This document shows positions 62,361-64,000 of a stretch of DNA of 64,000 bases, piece by piece. The notes beneath the pieces are model-generated. The model saw only the letters and a list, made by a program, of their open reading frames with translations. It was not told the origin of the DNA and did not search any database. Position 1 is the first letter of the stretch, and each line of letters starts with the position of its first letter. Source of the DNA: Chitinophagales bacterium (GTDB lineage Bacteria; Bacteroidota; Bacteroidia; Chitinophagales; CAIOSU01). The stretch covers positions 1,014,591-1,078,590 of the forward strand of contig BPHB01000001.1 of NCBI GenBank assembly GCA_026003335.1, written 5' to 3'. Both the position numbers and the translations under genes were made by a program.

Positions 62361-63434
62361 ATGCCAGAGGAAAGATTTACTGCATGCATCGATATAATCC
62401 AAACGGTGAAATGTCTTCTCTTTTCGGTTTTGTTTTTCATTTTCTTACTGGAAGCGGCTCTTCGCATCACGGGCAAATGGATTACCGCATCTGAAAAAAG
62501 CACCGGGAGATTTTTTTATGAATGGGGCTATGAAACGCATCGCCACTACGCCTATCCGCCTAACGATACCTTTGTGATGGATATAGGTGAATACAGCTGG
62601 GAGTACCACACCAACAGCCTGGGATATCGCGAGAGGGAAATGGATACCGCACCTCCACACGCAATCCGGGCATTGGTTATTGGCGATTCCTTTGCCGAAG
62701 GTAATGGAACCTCCTACGATAGCTCATGGGCTCGTCATCTGGAACGCAGGCTGCAACAAAAACATCCGGATGCAGAAGTGTATGTATGCGGAATTTCCGG
62801 ATTTGATCCTTTTTATGCATATGTTGCCCTGAAAGAGCGACTGCTGCCTTACCGCCCTACCCACGTTTTGATTTCTGTAAATGATTCAGACTTTGACGAC
62901 TTCATTATACGGGGCGGCTTCAGCCGTTTTAAAGACGGGAATCGTGTGCAATATAAAGATCCTCCCTGGTTTCTGCCTGTTTATCGGTATAGTCATATCG
63001 CACGCATGATCGCTCACACGTTTTGCCACTACGACTATTACCTGATACAACGTGTACATACGGAAAAGGTACGCAGAGAAGCTGCCGATAGCATATCCGC
63101 CTGTTTACAAAACATATATCAACTATGCCGGGAAAATCATATCCGATTCCTGGCGGTTATTTATCCGGTTCCACACAAGGTTTGTTATGCCACCGATGAC
63201 CATATCTTGTCTGATGTGCCTGCGCTGGAAAAAACAACAGCAGCCTATCCCGCGCTGTTTCTGTATAACGACCTGAGCAAAAACCTCAAAGCAGGTGATT
63301 GCATGAGTTACTGTTGGAAAACAGACAGCCATTTCAACAACAAAGGATATGCACTACTGGCTCATCTGATTGACTCGGCTATACAGGCTCAACATCCGGA
63401 TTTCTGGAGCATACCTGATTCCCCGGGATACTGA
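62361..63434 (+). CDS. Membrane-anchored SGNH/GDSL hydrolase-like protein
   Basis: A 357-residue protein with an N-terminal membrane helix (VKCLLFSVLFFIFLLEAAL) and SGNH blocks: VIGDSFAEGNG (Ser), VCGISGFDPFYA (Gly), ISVNDSDFDD (Asn region) and TDSHFNNKGYALL (Asp/His). The active site faces outside the inner membrane. Many SGNH proteins with this layout are O-acetyl/acyl-transferases or esterases of envelope glycans. It is last in the radical SAM/sulfotransferase run, 48 bases after it. Its last 46 bases overlap the convergent gene. Confidence 0.83.
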   Translation: MPEERFTACIDIIQTVKCLLFSVLFFIFLLEAALRITGKWITASEKSTGRFFYEWGYETHRHYAYPPNDTFVMDIGEYSWEYHTNSLGYREREMDTAPPHAIRALVIGDSFAEGNGTSYDSSWARHLERRLQQKHPDAEVYVCGISGFDPFYAYVALKERLLPYRPTHVLISVNDSDFDDFIIRGGFSRFKDGNRVQYKDPPWFLPVYRYSHIARMIAHTFCHYDYYLIQRVHTEKVRREAADSISACLQNIYQLCRENHIRFLAVIYPVPHKVCYATDDHILSDVPALEKTTAAYPALFLYNDLSKNLKAGDCMSYCWKTDSHFNNKGYALLAHLIDSAIQAQHPDFWSIPDSPGY

Positions 63435-64000
63435 GGCGCCCCCTGTAATACATTTTTACCCGGATGTGTTATCCTTTCGGGAATGACCACTGTCTTTCCG
63501 CCTTTTTGAATCAAAATCTGCCAATTGCAATCCGCGCACAGGTTCACACCTTTTACAATCAATGTTTCTGCATATCCATTCGCTACATCAGCCATCAGCG
63601 GAAACAATCGTATTTTTTCTCTTTCGCCTTCCTGATAAAGTAACACATAGTGCAGGTTATTGCTGAATCCTGAATAGACGGGCGTTGGCCCGGTGTTGTA
63701 AAGATGTATCCTGAACGCAGCCTGCCGCCATCCGGCACAGTTCTCAACCCGACTAACCCGGGCAGACACATGTGCTTTCAGATATTCCCAATCATTTTCC
63801 TTTTCTTCATTCAGCAGGCAATATGCTGATGAAGAAAAAGGAAAAAAATGCGGATTTACCGGCTCCGAGATTTGGTGTATATGATTCAGCAACTCCTGCT
63901 GCATAGCTTCATTTACAGGAAAACGTTTTGACTTGCGGGCCGGATCAGAAGGCCCTTCACGGAGAGCAATCCCCTGCCGGTGCCACTCCAGCATTTCCCA
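63389..64000 (-). CDS. Unknown protein, 5'-truncated by window edge
   Basis: At least 203 residues, reading open beyond base 64000. An internal Met at 63994 could be a start, but the frame continues upstream (WEMLEWH). The segment has mixed composition, NDWEYLKAHVSARVSRVEN, a GFSNNLHYVLLYQEGE stretch and a C-terminal VKGVNLCADCNWQILIQKGG. No family or catalytic motif is recognised. The 46-base overlap with the SGNH gene is long for convergent genes, so one of the two ends may be misjudged. Confidence 0.5.
   Translation of the reverse strand, partial: WEMLEWHRQGIALREGPSDPARKSKRFPVNEAMQQELLNHIHQISEPVNPHFFPFSSSAYCLLNEEKENDWEYLKAHVSARVSRVENCAGWRQAAFRIHLYNTGPTPVYSGFSNNLHYVLLYQEGEREKIRLFPLMADVANGYAETLIVKGVNLCADCNWQILIQKGGKTVVIPERITHPGKNVLQGAPQYPGESGMLQKSGC

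Overview
The window reads as a chromosomal segment of a Bacteroidota (Bacteroidetes) bacterium of moderate GC content. Evidence for this: a GldC gliding-motility protein; three secreted proteins ending in type IX secretion (T9SS) C-terminal sorting domains; a TonB-dependent receptor with a carboxypeptidase-regulatory-like N-terminus next to a DUF4249 lipoprotein; TAnnTTTG-type promoter elements; and few Shine-Dalgarno sequences. I saw no rRNA, tRNA, CRISPR array, transposase or phage gene. Coding density is very high. No stretch over 300 bases lacks a gene, and many convergent pairs abut or overlap at their stops.

Layout. 0-5 kb: 3' end of a GMC oxidoreductase, a frameshifted ribD, prmC, a YjbQ-family gene, a secreted protein with an internal duplication, and a T9SS-exported cytochrome-like protein. 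5-12 kb: typA/bipA, an AidB-type acyl-CoA dehydrogenase, a membrane metallophosphoesterase and an M1 aminopeptidase. 12-19 kb: a convergent gap with DnaA-box-like sites, a metzincin-like lipoprotein, a small conserved protein, a class A penicillin-binding protein, a paraoxonase-like beta-propeller, a HEAT/LRV-like repeat protein, a SPOR-like protein and an orphan LuxR-type regulator preceded by a NarL-like palindrome. 19-31 kb: rplS, a hotdog thioesterase with an AsmA protein, a TrmH-family methyltransferase, a cupredoxin T9SS protein, an acyl-CoA carboxylase beta subunit, and an SDR coupled to a large FAD/Fe-S dehydrogenase. 31-39 kb: a GH3 glycosidase, a DUF3365 heme lipoprotein and a 1474-residue Ig-like adhesin. 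39-50 kb: an aldo/keto reductase, gldC, an OmpR regulator, folK overlapping a deoxynucleoside kinase gene, sppA, a multi-PAS histidine kinase with its NarL-type partner, trxB and a secreted hypothetical. 50-57 kb: DUF4249/TonB receptor pair, archease, an SGNH protein and a bioB-bioF-bioD operon. 57-64 kb: a sulfotransferase-like gene, three radical SAM genes, a second SGNH protein and a partial unknown gene.

How the genes fit together. Most are housekeeping: riboflavin, folate and biotin cofactors, translation, redox and cell wall. The bio operon makes the biotin that the acyl-CoA carboxylase needs. The accessory part is mainly cell-surface: T9SS cargo, a TonB/DUF4249 uptake pair, an adhesin, and surface heme and copper proteins. 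The least explained segment is 57.1-63.4 kb. There a PAPS-type sulfotransferase, three radical SAM proteins with an N-terminal (rather than C-terminal) SPASM-like cysteine module, and a membrane-anchored SGNH protein are co-directional. This may be an uncharacterised modification pathway. Other points worth checking are the 17-bp duplication creating a double ATGA coupling between bioF and bioD, the ribD frameshift, and the DnaA-box cluster near 11.9 kb.
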